Assembly (NCBI GenBank): GCA_014378225.1
Contig: JACMOA010000317.1
Span: forward strand, 1-7,505
Length of the DNA stretch: 7,505 bases
Direction of reading: 5' to 3'
DNA from: Deinococcales bacterium
GTDB lineage: Bacteria > Deinococcota > Deinococci > Deinococcales > Deinococcaceae
A program made the translations under genes and the position numbers. Positions 7,314 through 7,505 of the stretch are shown here, piece by piece (within the stretch, counting starts at the first letter, position 1; every line of letters begins with the position of its first letter). Under the pieces are notes generated by a model that searched no databases, was not told the DNA's origin, and was given only the letters and a program-made list of their open reading frames with translations.

Positions 7314-7505
7314 TTATCCTGATAGCTCGAGCGCTTCTGGAACAGGGGCCTCGAGTTGTAAAGTTTTGCCCGTAACTGGGTGTTTGAAGCTCAAATAATG
7401 CGCGTGCAGCAGATAACCCCCGTCTCCCGGCAAACCTGGAAGCTCGAGTTTGGGCTGTCCACCGGCGGCGTAAAGTGGGTCTCCCTCGAGCGGATAGCCG
7501 ATGTA
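7314..7505 (-). CDS. RluA/RluD-family RNA pseudouridine synthase, C-terminal end
   Basis: Only the last 63 codons and the stop (TAA, 7316-7314) are inside the window; the gene runs on past its right edge. The family turns specific uridines in rRNA or tRNA into pseudouridine. Seen: YPLEGDPLY, matching the family's GHPxxGDPLYG block, and LLHAHYLSFKHPVTGK, matching the LHAxxLxFxHPVTG strand that ends the catalytic domain, followed by LEAPVPEALE. The catalytic Asp lies upstream and is not visible, so the specific substrate cannot be told. Four CTCGAG sites occur in 192 bases, all read as Leu-Glu, the highest density of any gene here. It lies on the same strand as nuoA, 255 bases upstream; no clear terminator follows it. 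Confidence 0.85.
   Translation of the reverse strand, partial: YIGYPLEGDPLYAAGGQPKLELPGLPGDGGYLLHAHYLSFKHPVTGKTLQLEAPVPEALELSG

Noticed and set aside
7216..7398. Plus-strand 60-residue ORF downstream of the promoter-like site
   Set aside because: GTG start without a good ribosome site, and its second half is antisense to the pseudouridine synthase; no family resemblance.

Overview
The window reads as a piece of a bacterial chromosome from the Deinococcota, most likely a Deinococcus relative. The NuoB, NuoD and NuoF proteins have the Deinococcus/Thermus form of complex I: the NuoB cluster N2 cysteines fall at residues 45, 46, 111 and 140, which I recall as the Thermus numbering, and subunit lengths also match that group. 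This is judged from remembered family sequences, not from a search. Base composition looks only slightly above half G+C, which is low for the group.

Layout, left to right. Bases 2-835 (+) hold the 3' end of alaS (alanyl-tRNA synthetase). A short convergent gap with hairpins follows (836-1015). Everything else is on the minus strand, so in transcription order it runs right to left: the 3' end of an RluA/RluD-type pseudouridine synthase gene (7314-7505), a 255-base gap, then nuoA (6705-7058), nuoB (6063-6599), nuoC (5255-5866), nuoD (3883-5103), two small unrelated ORFs that look like a toxin-antitoxin-type pair (3457-3882 and 3158-3451), nuoE (2531-3139) and nuoF (1016-2350). nuoG and the membrane-arm genes do not follow nuoF; the cluster stops at convergent alaS.

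Together nuoABCDEF encode part of proton-pumping NADH:quinone oxidoreductase. NuoE and NuoF form most of the NADH-oxidising module, NuoB, NuoC and NuoD the quinone-reducing connecting module, and NuoA is a small membrane subunit next to the quinone cavity. All visible Fe-S ligands and quinone-site residues are present, so these subunits look functional.

The most striking signal is not a gene. The hexamer palindrome CTCGAG occurs 63 times in 7505 bases (about 1 per 119), against about 2 expected by chance. It is found in nearly every gene and gap, in all reading frames, but is absent from the most conserved blocks. It behaves like the cyanobacterial HIP1 palindrome but has a different sequence. 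A second repeat family, built on a CCCCCTTAACAAGGGGG hairpin and a GGGGGATTC end, has one copy inserted in frame in alaS just before the editing-site zinc motif and two inverted copies between nuoE and nuoF. There is no gene-free stretch over 300 bases.
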